Below are positions 35,060-44,836 of a stretch of 54,174 nucleotides of DNA, one piece after another (the first letter of the stretch is position 1; every line of letters begins with the position of its first letter). A program made the position numbers and the translations under genes. Below the pieces are notes generated by a model. That model saw nothing but the letters and a program-made list of their open reading frames with translations, was not told the origin of the DNA and searched no databases. The DNA comes from Anthropogastromicrobium aceti (GTDB lineage: Bacteria > Bacillota > Clostridia > Lachnospirales > Lachnospiraceae). The stretch lies in assembly GCF_025567095.1 (NCBI RefSeq), contig NZ_JAOQJH010000025.1. One strand, written 5' to 3'.

Positions 35060-36430
35060 TTAAGCATGAATACCGCGATTCTCATCACCCTTCTCATTCA
35101 TTCCAAACTCATAATCATTGCCTGGAAGAATTGCATTCAGAACAATACCTGCGATTGCTGCAATTGCAAGACCTGTAAGCGTAATGGAAGCTCCACCGAT
35201 TGTAAATGTAAGTCCACTTGAAAATCCCAGTCCACTTACTAAAATCACAGCTGCGATAATCAAATTTCTTGACTTTGTAAGGTCTACTTTATTTTCAACA
35301 ACATTTCTGACACCTATTGCAGAAATCATACCATACAGCATAAATGAAACTCCACCGATAATCGCAGATGGGATGGATGCAATAATCTCTGATACCTTCG
35401 GGATAAAGCTTAAGATTACTGCAAAAATAGCTGCAATACGGATAACGCGCGGATCATATACCTTGGAAAGTTCAAGTACACCAGTATTTTCTCCGTATGT
35501 TGTGTTAGCCGGACCTCCAACAAGTGCAGACAGAGACGTTGCAAGACCATCACCTACAAGAGTGCGGTGCAGACCCGGATCTTCGATAAAGTTTTCTCCA
35601 ACAGTTGCAGAAATAGCAGACATATCTCCTATATGCTCCATCATTGATGCAATTGCAATCGGTGCCATTACAAGAATAGCAGTCAGGTCAAATTTGCATA
35701 ACTGAAATGGCGGCAAACCTACCCATGAAGCCTTAGATACCTCAGTGAAAGTTAAAATAGCAGATCCGTCTGGATTTTTTACGCCAAGTGCATTTAAAAT
35801 CAGCGCAAATACATAGGAACCTACAACGCCGAGAAGAATCGGAATGATCTTAATCATTCCCTTACCCCAGATGTTTGCAATAATAATAATTGCAAGTGCA
35901 ACAATTGCTAAAAGCCAATTCTGTGATGCGTTAGTAACAGCACTTCCTGCCAGTGAAAGACCAATTAAAATGATCATTGGTCCTGTAACAACAGGAGGCA
36001 AAAATCTCATTACTTTTCTTACACCGACGATCTTTACGATCAGTGCAAGAATTAAATATAAAAGTCCTGCAACAACAATTCCTCCACACGCATACGGAAG
36101 CTTCTCACCCATCGTCATGTCAGCAAAAATGCCTGTATCAAGCGCTGCAACAGCTGAAAATCCACCCAAAAATGCAAACGACGAACCTAAAAATGCAGGA
36201 ACCTTCATTTTGGAGCACAGATGGAAAAACAGCGTTCCAAGACCTGCACAGATCAGCGTTACCTGAACCGAAAGTCCCTCTCCCTCAAAATAAACATTTG
36301 TCAGGATCGGAACAAGAATCGTTGCTCCAAACATTGCAAACATGTGCTGTATTCCAAGCAGCAGCATTTTCGGGATTCCGAGCGTTCTGGCGTCTCTGAT
36401 TCCCGTAGTTTTTTGTGATTGCTCACTCAT
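35060..36430 (-). CDS. uraA: Uracil/xanthine permease (NCS2, UraA-like)
   Basis: 456 residues, about 14 membrane segments. UraA-like features: GIQHMFAMFGATILVPIL at the N-terminus, the substrate-site Glu/His region MMEHIGDMSAIS, and GGPANTTYGENTGVL. Imports uracil with protons. 21 bp after the ABC-F gene. No PyrR-type attenuator is evident in that short gap, so control by pyrimidines is not shown here. Confidence 0.92.
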   Translation of the reverse strand: MSEQSQKTTGIRDARTLGIPKMLLLGIQHMFAMFGATILVPILTNVYFEGEGLSVQVTLICAGLGTLFFHLCSKMKVPAFLGSSFAFLGGFSAVAALDTGIFADMTMGEKLPYACGGIVVAGLLYLILALIVKIVGVRKVMRFLPPVVTGPMIILIGLSLAGSAVTNASQNWLLAIVALAIIIIANIWGKGMIKIIPILLGVVGSYVFALILNALGVKNPDGSAILTFTEVSKASWVGLPPFQLCKFDLTAILVMAPIAIASMMEHIGDMSAISATVGENFIEDPGLHRTLVGDGLATSLSALVGGPANTTYGENTGVLELSKVYDPRVIRIAAIFAVILSFIPKVSEIIASIPSAIIGGVSFMLYGMISAIGVRNVVENKVDLTKSRNLIIAAVILVSGLGFSSGLTFTIGGASITLTGLAIAAIAGIVLNAILPGNDYEFGMNEKGDENRGIHA

Positions 36431-36451
36431 ACCAAGTACCCTCTTCCTTCT

Positions 36452-38425
36452 TTATTTAGCTAAGGACTCCTCGAACGCATCGAGCTCGGAACTAGCCTGC
36501 TCCCATACTTCCATCAGTCCATTGAGCTCCTCTTCTTTAGCGTCGACCTTCTTTTGTGCCTCCTGCAGCTTACTGTAGCTTGCTGCAATTGCAGGATCAT
36601 TTAATTCATCCTGTAACTTTGAAAGTGCCTCCTCACAAGCTTCAACTGCTGCCTCGGCCTTTTTGACCTTTGCAGATAAACGTGAGCGCTCCTTTCCTGG
36701 ATTAGCATAAAGAGTCTTTGATGACGCAGATGCAGCTGTCTTATTTTTTTCCTGCTCTATAGCAAGCTTTGCTGCCGGTGAAACGGCTGTATATTTGCCA
36801 AAGCTTACCTGATCGTCCTTGTCAGCTGTCGCCTCCTCGTACTGTTCATAGCCAAACGGATAATATGTCGTTACACCGCCGTCAAAGCTTAAAATCTTAT
36901 CTGCCACCTGACGAACAAAATAACGGTCATGGGATACGAATACAAGTGTTCCCTGATAGCCCTTTAGCATCTGCTCTAGTGCTTCTTTTCCGACAATATC
37001 CATATGGTTTGTCGGCTCATCGAGGATCAAAAGATTTGGTTTTTTCTTTAAGATCTTACAAAGTGCCAGTCTCACGCGCTCTCCTCCGGAAAGCATGCTG
37101 ACCTGCTTAAACACATCATCACCAGTAAAAAGGAATGCACCAAGAGCATTTCGCACCTCTGTCTGCGTCAAGTTCGGATATTCTGCCCAGTAGTCATCCA
37201 TGACAGTGGCATCACTAGTATAATGTGCCATCTGCTGATCGAAATATCCAATCTGCACACGAATGCCATATTGATACTCGCCGCCAAGAGGCTGAATCAT
37301 CCCCATCATTGTCTTTAAAAACGTAGATTTACCAAGGCCATTTCCTCCAACAATACCAAGCTTTTGACCTCTCTCAAGTGTAAGATTCACCTCTGAAAGA
37401 ACACGGTCATATCCAATCTGAAGATTTCTGGCAGTAAATACTTCCTTTCCTGTCTCAACCTCAGGCTGGAAATTAGCATGAAATGCCTTTAGATCATAGC
37501 GCTGCGGCGGTGCAATCTTTTCCATATGCTCAATCTGTTTTAGCTTTGAGCGTGTCATTGCAACCTTTGTAGGCTTATTTTTAAATTTTTCTACAATCTC
37601 CATCAGACGCGCAATTTCCTTTTGCTGTGCCTGATAATCCTTTTCCTGCTTATCCCAGGCTGCTTTTTTCTGCTCCACAAAGGAGGTATAATTTCCACTG
37701 TAGCGATGTGTGATTCCATACTCAATCTCATATACTGTATCGACAATACGATCCAAAAATAATCTATCATGAGATACGATAACAACAGCCCTATTATACG
37801 CCTTTAAATAATTCTCAAGCCATTCAATTGTCTCGATATCAAGGTGGTTAGTCGGCTCGTCCAAAAGAAGAATATCAGGCTTTGAAAGAAGCATCTTGAT
37901 AAATCCAAGCTTTGTCTGCTGTCCACCTGAAAATTCTCTAAGCGGCTTTTTCTTGTCAGCTTCAGTAAAACCAAATTTGCGAAGCATTGTCTCATACTCT
38001 TTTTCATAGTAGTAGCCGCCCATATCAGTAAACTGCTCCTGCATCTGGGTATAGATTCTGATATTTAACTCAGATGGATCTGATTCCATGATCTGGCGCT
38101 GTGCTTCTAGCTCACGCTGCTTTTCGCGGTATGGCTCAAACACCTTTCGCACCTCAGTCTCCATAGAAATTGTCTCATCTGCAAACGCGATCTGCTTTAA
38201 ATAACCGATCACCGGATTTCCGCTCTTTGCGATATAAATATCCTCATCGCTGTCTCGCTTCTCAAGTTCAACCTCACCCTCAATCAGCTTTAAAAGAGTT
38301 GTCTTTCCGCAGCCGTTTCTTCCAACGACGGCAATTTTCTGTCCGGCGTTGATTTCAAAATTAATATTCGTTAAGATGGTGTTCGCCCCGTAGGAGACGG
38401 CACCATGATTAATCATGTATAACAT
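36452..38425 (-). CDS. ABC-F family ATPase (translation factor type)
   Basis: 657 residues from the ATG at 38425 (GGAAAGG upstream). Two ATPase domains without membrane segments: Walker A GRNGCGKTT and GGNGLGKST, signatures FSGGQQTKLGF and LSGGERVRLAL, Walker B DEPTNHLD and DEPTNHMD. The linker between them is helical and basic (NKPTKVAMTRSKLKQIEHME), the P-site-reaching element of ABC-F proteins. A C-terminal coiled coil (about 575-655). Acts on ribosomes; whether housekeeping or antibiotic resistance cannot be told. Confidence 0.92.
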   Translation of the reverse strand: MLYMINHGAVSYGANTILTNINFEINAGQKIAVVGRNGCGKTTLLKLIEGEVELEKRDSDEDIYIAKSGNPVIGYLKQIAFADETISMETEVRKVFEPYREKQRELEAQRQIMESDPSELNIRIYTQMQEQFTDMGGYYYEKEYETMLRKFGFTEADKKKPLREFSGGQQTKLGFIKMLLSKPDILLLDEPTNHLDIETIEWLENYLKAYNRAVVIVSHDRLFLDRIVDTVYEIEYGITHRYSGNYTSFVEQKKAAWDKQEKDYQAQQKEIARLMEIVEKFKNKPTKVAMTRSKLKQIEHMEKIAPPQRYDLKAFHANFQPEVETGKEVFTARNLQIGYDRVLSEVNLTLERGQKLGIVGGNGLGKSTFLKTMMGMIQPLGGEYQYGIRVQIGYFDQQMAHYTSDATVMDDYWAEYPNLTQTEVRNALGAFLFTGDDVFKQVSMLSGGERVRLALCKILKKKPNLLILDEPTNHMDIVGKEALEQMLKGYQGTLVFVSHDRYFVRQVADKILSFDGGVTTYYPFGYEQYEEATADKDDQVSFGKYTAVSPAAKLAIEQEKNKTAASASSKTLYANPGKERSRLSAKVKKAEAAVEACEEALSKLQDELNDPAIAASYSKLQEAQKKVDAKEEELNGLMEVWEQASSELDAFEESLAK

Positions 38426-38458
38426 TGCAAAACCTTTCCTGTACAACGTCTGTTTTTA

Positions 38459-40867
38459 TTATTGGCGGATTCTAAGAATGGTCAATGAATATGGCTCAAA
38501 CGTGCGCGTAAATGTGCCGTCTGGAATAGTTTCCTCGCTCACAGCCGGAACGACACATTTTTTATTTTCCATTGTATTTTCATCAGACAATGCTGCAGCC
38601 ATCTTCTCTACAAGCACGTTATGTGTACCATTTACACCATCAAGTGCAAGCTGCGCTGTCTGTGAATTTCCAGTAATGTTTACCGCCTTTACAATCACAT
38701 CACCAGTTACCTCATCAAGCGCTGCAGATACATACAGTGGCTTTGGCACAGGAATCTTGTCAATTGTATCAAGGTATTCCTCGCCATCCACATATATCTT
38801 CATCGTGCGATCCTTTACAACAAGCATCAGCTCATACTCATGATCCTTCTCTGCCGAGAACATTGCCTCACTTAAGCATGCTCCCTTGCCGTTTTTAAAA
38901 TGCTCCATGCTTATATCCAGATTCTGCCAGCCGCCAAGCGTCCAGAGCATATGATCAGATGCTTCTCCAAGATAAACAAGAAATCCCTTTTTGCCTTCGG
39001 TCTCTTTTGCCTTCATGGTAAGCGTATAATTTGTCCAATCCTTTGGAATTACACCAGTCTCGACTGCATTTTCATAGGAAGCAGCACGATTTTCACTCTC
39101 AGTTCCGCACACACAGTCTGTAAAACGATGCAGCTTTCCTGTATCATGATTTTTCACTGTCACCTCAAAGAACACACCCTGTCCCTCGTTGACTAACACA
39201 CGAATTGGACCGCTTATAGTCTTTGCGCTTTCGCGGATTTTTTGTTCTGCCAAAAGGCGCGCTGTCTGCTCAAGTTCTGGCTCTGTAACAGTAAAATCTA
39301 AGCGATGAGTTCCCTGATGGCGCATAAACATACTCTGAACATAATAATTAACAGAGCCATACACCTGATGATTATCAAACCAGATCATATCAGGACGCCA
39401 ATTTACATAATCCACATTTGCAAACATCGGCGCATAGCATGCCAGTCCAACTGCATGCACATTTTTCTCAAGACCTGTCATAAAGGCAGCCTCAGCAAGA
39501 CCATTCTCCCACTGATTGCCCCATGATGCATACTCACCCAAAAATACCTTGGGATCAGATGATAGGAAATTATCATAGCGATCTACATTTGCTATCATCC
39601 AGTCGGTATTCATATAGTAATGCTCATCGATCAGATCACAGCCACATTCTCTTGCACTTGCCCATCCGCGCTCATACTCACCGCCTGCGGCAAATGGACT
39701 TGCTGAACCAATCAGCTTAATATCAGGATATTTTTCACGGATTGCCTTATGAAAATATGGATAGCGCTCAGTAAAGCCCTCGCCAACCTCCTCATTTCCA
39801 ATTGCCAGATAATGTAATCCAAATGGCTTTGGATGACCCATATCGGCACGCTTCTTTCCCCAAACAGTTGTCTCATCGCCATTTGCAAACTCAATAAGAT
39901 CAAGTGCATCGTCAATCCAAGGACCAAGTTCATCAAGTGGGACCTTTCTTTGATGATGCGGATCGTATGCTGCCGGAAGTACTGGAAGAGGCTCTGCACC
40001 TATATCCTCTGCCAGCTGGAAATATTCATAATAGCCAAGACCAAGTGTCTGATTATATCCCCAGTTATTTCGTCTCGCTGGGCGCTCCTCCACAGGTCCA
40101 ATCGTATTTTTCCAGCGATACATCGAATCTCTTGCATTCTCATCAAGCTGTCCGTCATGTACAAGACAGCCTCCCGGAAAACGTATGAACTTCGGATGCA
40201 TTGCTTCGAGCATCTCGCATAAATCTTTTCTAAGACCATTTGGGCGGTTCTTATATGTGTGCGCTGGAAATAGTGATACAAAATCCACTTCCACACTGCC
40301 CGGTGTCATGCAGACAAGCGCCAGATTTGCATCTGTGCAGCTTGTGCCTTCTGCAATTTTAAGATCTGCCGTATACTTTTTCCAATCAGAAGCATCTGCT
40401 GTAAGCTCACATGATGCATAGATTTGTCCTTCTTTTCCAATCAGACAGGCCTTAACTGTCACTGGCTCGTCTATTTTTCTTAAATAGCAGGAAAAATGAT
40501 ATGTTTCCCCACCTTCAAGTGCAATTCCACTGTTAAAGCCAAGGTTTTTTACACCTGCTGCTGCCGAATTTGCCGTTATACGAAGATAGTGTGGGTTCTT
40601 CTTCGTATAAGGACTATCTGTCAGAATGGTAAGTGAAACATCAGCTGCGTCTGTCTGTCCATTTTTTTCATCTAACTGACAAGGCATCCACGCATACAGT
40701 GCATGATACTTTTTATTGTCAATCGGATCAAATTCAAATGCACGGTTCTGGATCAGCTCTGCATAAAGTCCGCCATCTGCCGCATGATTAATGTCTTCAA
40801 AAAAAATTCCGAAGAGATCGCCTGTTGCTTCTCTTTTTTCCTTTGTGTTAATCTGAAATGTCTGCAT
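38459..40867 (-). CDS. GH51 alpha-L-arabinofuranosidase
   Basis: 802 residues. Catalytic barrel with acid/base Glu in AIGNEEVGEGF and nucleophile Glu in VFLGEYASWG; the substrate-side RFPGGCLVHDG and YNQTLGLGYYEYF are typical GH51. An extra N-terminal carbohydrate-binding-like domain (about 60-190) and a C-terminal lectin-like insert (VVKDRTMKIYVDG) account for the large size. No signal peptide, so it acts on imported arabino-oligosaccharides. No sugar transporter is next to it, which is unusual for a utilisation locus. Confidence 0.92.
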   Translation of the reverse strand: MQTFQINTKEKREATGDLFGIFFEDINHAADGGLYAELIQNRAFEFDPIDNKKYHALYAWMPCQLDEKNGQTDAADVSLTILTDSPYTKKNPHYLRITANSAAAGVKNLGFNSGIALEGGETYHFSCYLRKIDEPVTVKACLIGKEGQIYASCELTADASDWKKYTADLKIAEGTSCTDANLALVCMTPGSVEVDFVSLFPAHTYKNRPNGLRKDLCEMLEAMHPKFIRFPGGCLVHDGQLDENARDSMYRWKNTIGPVEERPARRNNWGYNQTLGLGYYEYFQLAEDIGAEPLPVLPAAYDPHHQRKVPLDELGPWIDDALDLIEFANGDETTVWGKKRADMGHPKPFGLHYLAIGNEEVGEGFTERYPYFHKAIREKYPDIKLIGSASPFAAGGEYERGWASARECGCDLIDEHYYMNTDWMIANVDRYDNFLSSDPKVFLGEYASWGNQWENGLAEAAFMTGLEKNVHAVGLACYAPMFANVDYVNWRPDMIWFDNHQVYGSVNYYVQSMFMRHQGTHRLDFTVTEPELEQTARLLAEQKIRESAKTISGPIRVLVNEGQGVFFEVTVKNHDTGKLHRFTDCVCGTESENRAASYENAVETGVIPKDWTNYTLTMKAKETEGKKGFLVYLGEASDHMLWTLGGWQNLDISMEHFKNGKGACLSEAMFSAEKDHEYELMLVVKDRTMKIYVDGEEYLDTIDKIPVPKPLYVSAALDEVTGDVIVKAVNITGNSQTAQLALDGVNGTHNVLVEKMAAALSDENTMENKKCVVPAVSEETIPDGTFTRTFEPYSLTILRIRQ

Positions 40868-40904
40868 GGCTCACTATTTCCTTTCCTTATAATAGACTTA
40901 ATAA

Positions 40905-40933
40905 ACCATACCACATTCTCACGAAAGCATCAA
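40905..40933 (-). promoter_or_regulatory. Possible promoter of the GH51 gene
   Basis: Minus strand TTGATG (40933-40928), 17-bp spacer, TATGGT (40910-40905). Imperfect but correctly placed 38 bp before the start. Confidence 0.4.
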
Positions 40934-40954
40934 CATTTTTAATTAAATTTGTGC

Positions 40955-41000
40955 AAAAAAGGCAGTTTCAGGAAATATTCCCAAAACTGCCTTTTTCATT
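40955..41000. terminator. Terminator of the small lipoprotein gene
   Basis: Arms GGCAGTTT (40961-40968) and AAACTGCC (40984-40991) with A/T runs on both sides; 35 bp beyond the lipoprotein stop. Confidence 0.8.
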
Positions 41001-41025
41001 ATTTTTTATCTGTAGTAATAAAAAA

Positions 41026-41313
41026 TTAGTTTGCTGCGCTTGCGCTCTCAGCCTCAGAAGATGCCTCCTCAGATGCTGCCTCGCTGGAAGCTGCCTCAGA
41101 CTTAGCCTCGGTCTTAGCCTCAGTTGCCTTCTCGGTAGCCTTTTCAGTAGCCTTCTCGGTTTCCTTCTCAGTCTTAGCTTCGGTCTTAGCCTCAGTCTGT
41201 ACCTCTGCCTTTGTGCTAGCTGCGGTAGTAGTCTTCTTATCAGTCTTTCCGCATCCAGTCATCATTGCTGCTGCCATAGCGATTACTGCGATAGATGTAA
41301 TAAACTTTCTCAT
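41026..41313 (-). CDS. Small linker-only lipoprotein
   Basis: 95 residues. Lipoprotein signal peptide with lipobox TGC (Cys about 21). The rest is low complexity: KTEAKTEKETEKATEK units, then Ser/Glu/Ala repeats to the end; no globular domain. The N-terminus MRK...CGKTDKK(T/E)TTA and the TEAKTEA units closely resemble the start of PstS at 52.8 kb, as if only the anchor and linker had been kept. Near-consensus promoter, AGGAGG site and its own terminator suggest strong, independent expression. Function unknown. Confidence 0.8.
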   Translation of the reverse strand: MRKFITSIAVIAMAAAMMTGCGKTDKKTTTAASTKAEVQTEAKTEAKTEKETEKATEKATEKATEAKTEAKSEAASSEAASEEASSEAESASAAN

Positions 41314-41413
41314 GATTTTTGTTCCTCCTATTTATAACTATTAAATATGCTTAACAGTTAATGTCCTTTGCTGCAAAAGTGATCTCCTCTTACCACTTCT
41401 GCTGACAATTGCT

Positions 41414-41442
41414 ATACTAGTCCTTTTTTTTAATAGTGTCAA
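41414..41442 (-). promoter_or_regulatory. Promoter of the small lipoprotein gene
   Basis: Minus strand TTGACA (41442-41437), 17-bp spacer, TAGTAT (41419-41414). The leader to the start at 41313 is about 95 nt. No clear terminator for the LRR gene is seen between 41443 and 41497. Confidence 0.7.
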
Positions 41443-41496
41443 TAGGTAATGTAAAATTTTTGAGAAATTTAAGTAAGCCTTAAAGATTTAATGCCA

Positions 41497-44400
41497 TTAT
41501 TGTCCAGACATTGTTGGCTGATTAGCCTGTTGTGCAATTGAATTAAGTGTAATTTCCTCTTGTGTCTGCGCATCAGTCAGCTTCATTGCCTGAGTTTCTT
41601 CATCTACACTAACCGTAAAGGTACGAACCTGGTCAATATTTGCCTCATCCATTCCCTTCCACTCCATCGTAAAGGTACCATCATCCTCACCCGGCTTGCA
41701 GCTGTAACGAAAATGAGTATCAATTCCTGCATCTGGTGATACAAGTGACTGAACAGTTAAGATTCTGCTGTAGTTATCAAACTGATATGAAGCACTTTCT
41801 GTCATCCAGATATCTTTGATGGATTCTGAAAGCTCACGCTCCTCTACGCTCTCATATACATTTATGTAGCGTCCATCTGTAATCTTTTCACTAGAGCGAA
41901 CCTGCGCTGCAATTCCATAGTCATTGTCAGATTCACTAAGAAGTACAGTCACAGCACCATCCATCATGCCTGTTGGAGCATCATAGGAATCAAAGAAGGT
42001 ATAGCCGCTTCCATTTTGTCCCTTTGGAAGATAGCCCTTTGTAAGTGTTTCTGCAAATGAAACTTCATTAATGTAATACCATCCATCTGCATAATAAACA
42101 TCCTCAACACCTGTATTTGCCGGACAATAATCCTGCATCCAGATACCCGTAAGATTCAAAATAGCTCTTCTTGTGCTAAGCTCAGGTATACGAATCCATC
42201 CTTCTTGAGCCTGTTCTGACACAATGCCAAGCAAGCTGGCTGCCTCACCGCCTGCCTTTGCACTAACGCCAAGACGTCCAATGATGCCAGAATACAAAGT
42301 GTTGTTTGCCTCTGATGCATTAAAATCAGGAACAAGCTTACAGATCATCTGTAAAAATGCTGCCTTTTGCTCATCATTTACTGCACCTCCTGTAAATGTA
42401 AGTGAACCAAGGCCGCTGCCCCAATCAGCTACCCATCCAGAAGCCAGCTTACTCATATATGTTGTACGGCTAAATGCACACACAATTGATGGTGATGATC
42501 CATCTGCAAATGCCTGACTTCCCATTTTTCTAACATCTGCCGTGATAGTAAGTGATGTAAGACGCATACAGCCTGCAAATGCACGACTTCCTATTGTACG
42601 AAGAGCTGGTGGAAGCACAAGACCCTCGCCAACGCCGCTTCCCTCAAATGCATTGTCGCAGATCGTTAGAAGTGACTGTGCAAAATCAACTGTCTGAAGT
42701 GATACGTCATTTTGGAATGCAGCCGCACCAATATAGCGAATGCCTTCTGGAATCGTGATCTGCTTTAATTCGGTACAATTTCTAAAAGTGCGATCTCTCA
42801 CTGCCTCGATTGCTGCTGGAAGTTCTACTGTTGTCAGCTTCGTACAACCAGAAAATGCACCTGCTCCAATGAAGCTTACGCTCTGTGGCAAAGACGCATA
42901 GCCAATCGCAGAACCAGAAAAGCTCTCTGCACCAATTGAAGTCAGTGTCTGTGGGAAGGTAAATACACTAAGAGCACTCGTTCCTGCAAAGGCACGACTT
43001 CCAATAGACGTGAGCGCATTTGAAACCTGCACAGTTGCAAGAGCCGTACAATTTTCAAACAAACTTGAACTTACTCTTGTCATTTTCTGCGGCAAAATTG
43101 CTGAATTCAGTGTACTACAACCTGCAAAGGCAGCCGCTCCAAGATAGCTTACATTCTGAGGAATCACAATACTTCCGAGCGCTGTACAATTTTGGAAAGA
43201 ACCGCCCTCAATAAATGTCACACTCTCTGGCAATGTAATCTGTCGCAATGCCGTACAATTCTGGAATGCACCATAACGAATACTTGTCAATGTAGATGGA
43301 AGTTGAACTGTTTCAACCGATGTATTGGCAAATGCAAGTGTACAAATGGTTGTGATGCCTTCTTTTACTGTTGCATTTACAATCGGCACATACTCGGTCT
43401 GAGGTTTGCTTTCCTGCACTTCGCCTGTTGGTGTTGTCGGATCTACAGTCGATGCTGCCACCTCAGCTGGGGCGCGATACAACAGATCATTGATGTAGAT
43501 CATCTCATGCTTTCGCTCTTCATACCACTTCGTTCCATCAAACGCATTGGCAACGATATCGCGCACACTTGTTGGAATCTCAATCTGGCTGAGTGCACTA
43601 CAATTTTTAAATGCATTCGATCCAATATAACTTACACCATCCGGCACAACGATTGCCACCAAATTCACGCGGTTGATAAAGGCTTCCTCTGCAATCACGG
43701 TTGTTCCCTGTCTGATTGCAACTGTCGTGGCATCACTCTGACAGCGATACAAAATGCTATTGATATAAACAACCTCTCCTGTCAGCGTGGAATCATACGG
43801 TGTTCCCTCAAACAGATTCGCACCTACCTGAGTTACAGTTGTCGGAATCTGTACATGTACCAGTGCGCTGCAGCCTGCGAACGCTTCTCTTCCTATATAA
43901 GTAACACCCTCCGGAATGATCACATCAGTAATCATTGTCTGACCACGAAATGCACCAGTTGCAATTGAAGTTACCTTTGCACCGCTATAAGTTTGCGGAA
44001 TCTCTACTATACTTCTCGATCCATCAAAACCAGTAACGCTCACGGTCTGTCCATCCTCACTAAATGAGAACGTTAATCCCTTTGTGTCCTCGGTTGGTGC
44101 CTGCTCTGACCACTCAGGCGCTTCGGTTGTTGTCTCCTCCGGTGTTGTCTCCTGCGTCGTCGGTTCCTCAGTGGAAGCCTCCTCACTCGTTTGCTCCTCG
44201 GTACTTTCTTCCTCTGTACTTTCATCCTGAGAGGAAGTTGGCTCTACACTTTCAGTTGACGTTTCTGAAGGCTGTGCTGAACTTTCTGGAATACTTTCAG
44301 ACGGTGTTTCTGAAGGCTGAGCCGAAGTTTCTGGAACACTCTCTGTTGGTGCCTGCGTAGATGTCTCCGGAATACCCTCCGATGTTGCTTGTGTAGTCGT

Positions 44401-44688
44401 CTCCGGAATACTTTCTGGTGTTGTATTTTCCGATAACACTTGTGTTTGAGACGTTGTTTCCGCTAAAGTTTCATTCTCAGACAAAGTTTGTGGCTGAGAT
44501 GTCGTTTCCATAGGTGTTTCCTGCATCAAGGTTTCTGTCTGCATTTCCGCAAGCGGATCTGTCTGTGTTTCCATGACGGTACCTGACTGTGTCGTCTCCT
44601 CTGCTGATACGTACTGCGGTATGTAAGAAACGGTCATCGCAGCAGCCATCGTCCATACGGACGCCTTCTTCTTCCATGATCTTTTCAT
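41497..44688 (-). CDS. Large BspA-like leucine-rich-repeat surface protein
   Basis: 1063 residues from the ATG at 44688 (GGAAGGG upstream). Signal peptide 1-29 (cleavage VSA-EE). Residues about 30-195 are T/S/E/P-rich linkers (PETSTQAPTESVPETSAQ-type). Then LRR_5/BspA-type repeats of about 23 residues (GAFRGQTMITDVIIPEGVTYIG, LTSIGSRAFAGTSALSVFTF and so on) to about 760, broken near 420 by an insert. A C-terminal domain of about 270 residues is unassigned. Such proteins bind host or bacterial surfaces. No LPXTG, SLH or choline-binding repeats are seen, so anchoring is unknown. Linkers resemble those of the IS-truncated protein at 1.5-2.5 kb. Confidence 0.9.
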   Translation of the reverse strand: MKRSWKKKASVWTMAAAMTVSYIPQYVSAEETTQSGTVMETQTDPLAEMQTETLMQETPMETTSQPQTLSENETLAETTSQTQVLSENTTPESIPETTTQATSEGIPETSTQAPTESVPETSAQPSETPSESIPESSAQPSETSTESVEPTSSQDESTEEESTEEQTSEEASTEEPTTQETTPEETTTEAPEWSEQAPTEDTKGLTFSFSEDGQTVSVTGFDGSRSIVEIPQTYSGAKVTSIATGAFRGQTMITDVIIPEGVTYIGREAFAGCSALVHVQIPTTVTQVGANLFEGTPYDSTLTGEVVYINSILYRCQSDATTVAIRQGTTVIAEEAFINRVNLVAIVVPDGVSYIGSNAFKNCSALSQIEIPTSVRDIVANAFDGTKWYEERKHEMIYINDLLYRAPAEVAASTVDPTTPTGEVQESKPQTEYVPIVNATVKEGITTICTLAFANTSVETVQLPSTLTSIRYGAFQNCTALRQITLPESVTFIEGGSFQNCTALGSIVIPQNVSYLGAAAFAGCSTLNSAILPQKMTRVSSSLFENCTALATVQVSNALTSIGSRAFAGTSALSVFTFPQTLTSIGAESFSGSAIGYASLPQSVSFIGAGAFSGCTKLTTVELPAAIEAVRDRTFRNCTELKQITIPEGIRYIGAAAFQNDVSLQTVDFAQSLLTICDNAFEGSGVGEGLVLPPALRTIGSRAFAGCMRLTSLTITADVRKMGSQAFADGSSPSIVCAFSRTTYMSKLASGWVADWGSGLGSLTFTGGAVNDEQKAAFLQMICKLVPDFNASEANNTLYSGIIGRLGVSAKAGGEAASLLGIVSEQAQEGWIRIPELSTRRAILNLTGIWMQDYCPANTGVEDVYYADGWYYINEVSFAETLTKGYLPKGQNGSGYTFFDSYDAPTGMMDGAVTVLLSESDNDYGIAAQVRSSEKITDGRYINVYESVEERELSESIKDIWMTESASYQFDNYSRILTVQSLVSPDAGIDTHFRYSCKPGEDDGTFTMEWKGMDEANIDQVRTFTVSVDEETQAMKLTDAQTQEEITLNSIAQQANQPTMSGQ

Positions 44689-44713
44689 AGTGTTCCCTTC
44701 CTTTCTCTTAAAC

Positions 44714-44739
44714 AAAAAGAGCCGGTTTTTAACCGGCTC
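44714..44739 (-). terminator. Terminator-like hairpin in the LRR gene leader
   Basis: Minus strand GAGCCGGTT-AAA-AACCGGCTC (44739-44719) followed by TTTTTG. It can end the ABC exporter operon (stop at 44837). Only about 25 nt remain between its T run and the LRR start, too little for a promoter, so LRR transcripts must start upstream and pass through it. An extended -10 (TGGTAATAT) is visible near 44775. Confidence 0.7.
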
Positions 44740-44836
44740 CCATAAATAATCCGGCAATAACTCTTTTCTAAGTTTATATTACCAGAGATTATGTCAAATA
44801 AGTACTTTCAATGTCCTTACATCTCTTAAGAATCTC

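Noticed and set aside
35060..38425. PyrR attenuator before the uracil permease
   Set aside because: The gap to the ABC-F gene is only 21 bp and no terminator/anti-terminator pair is visible.
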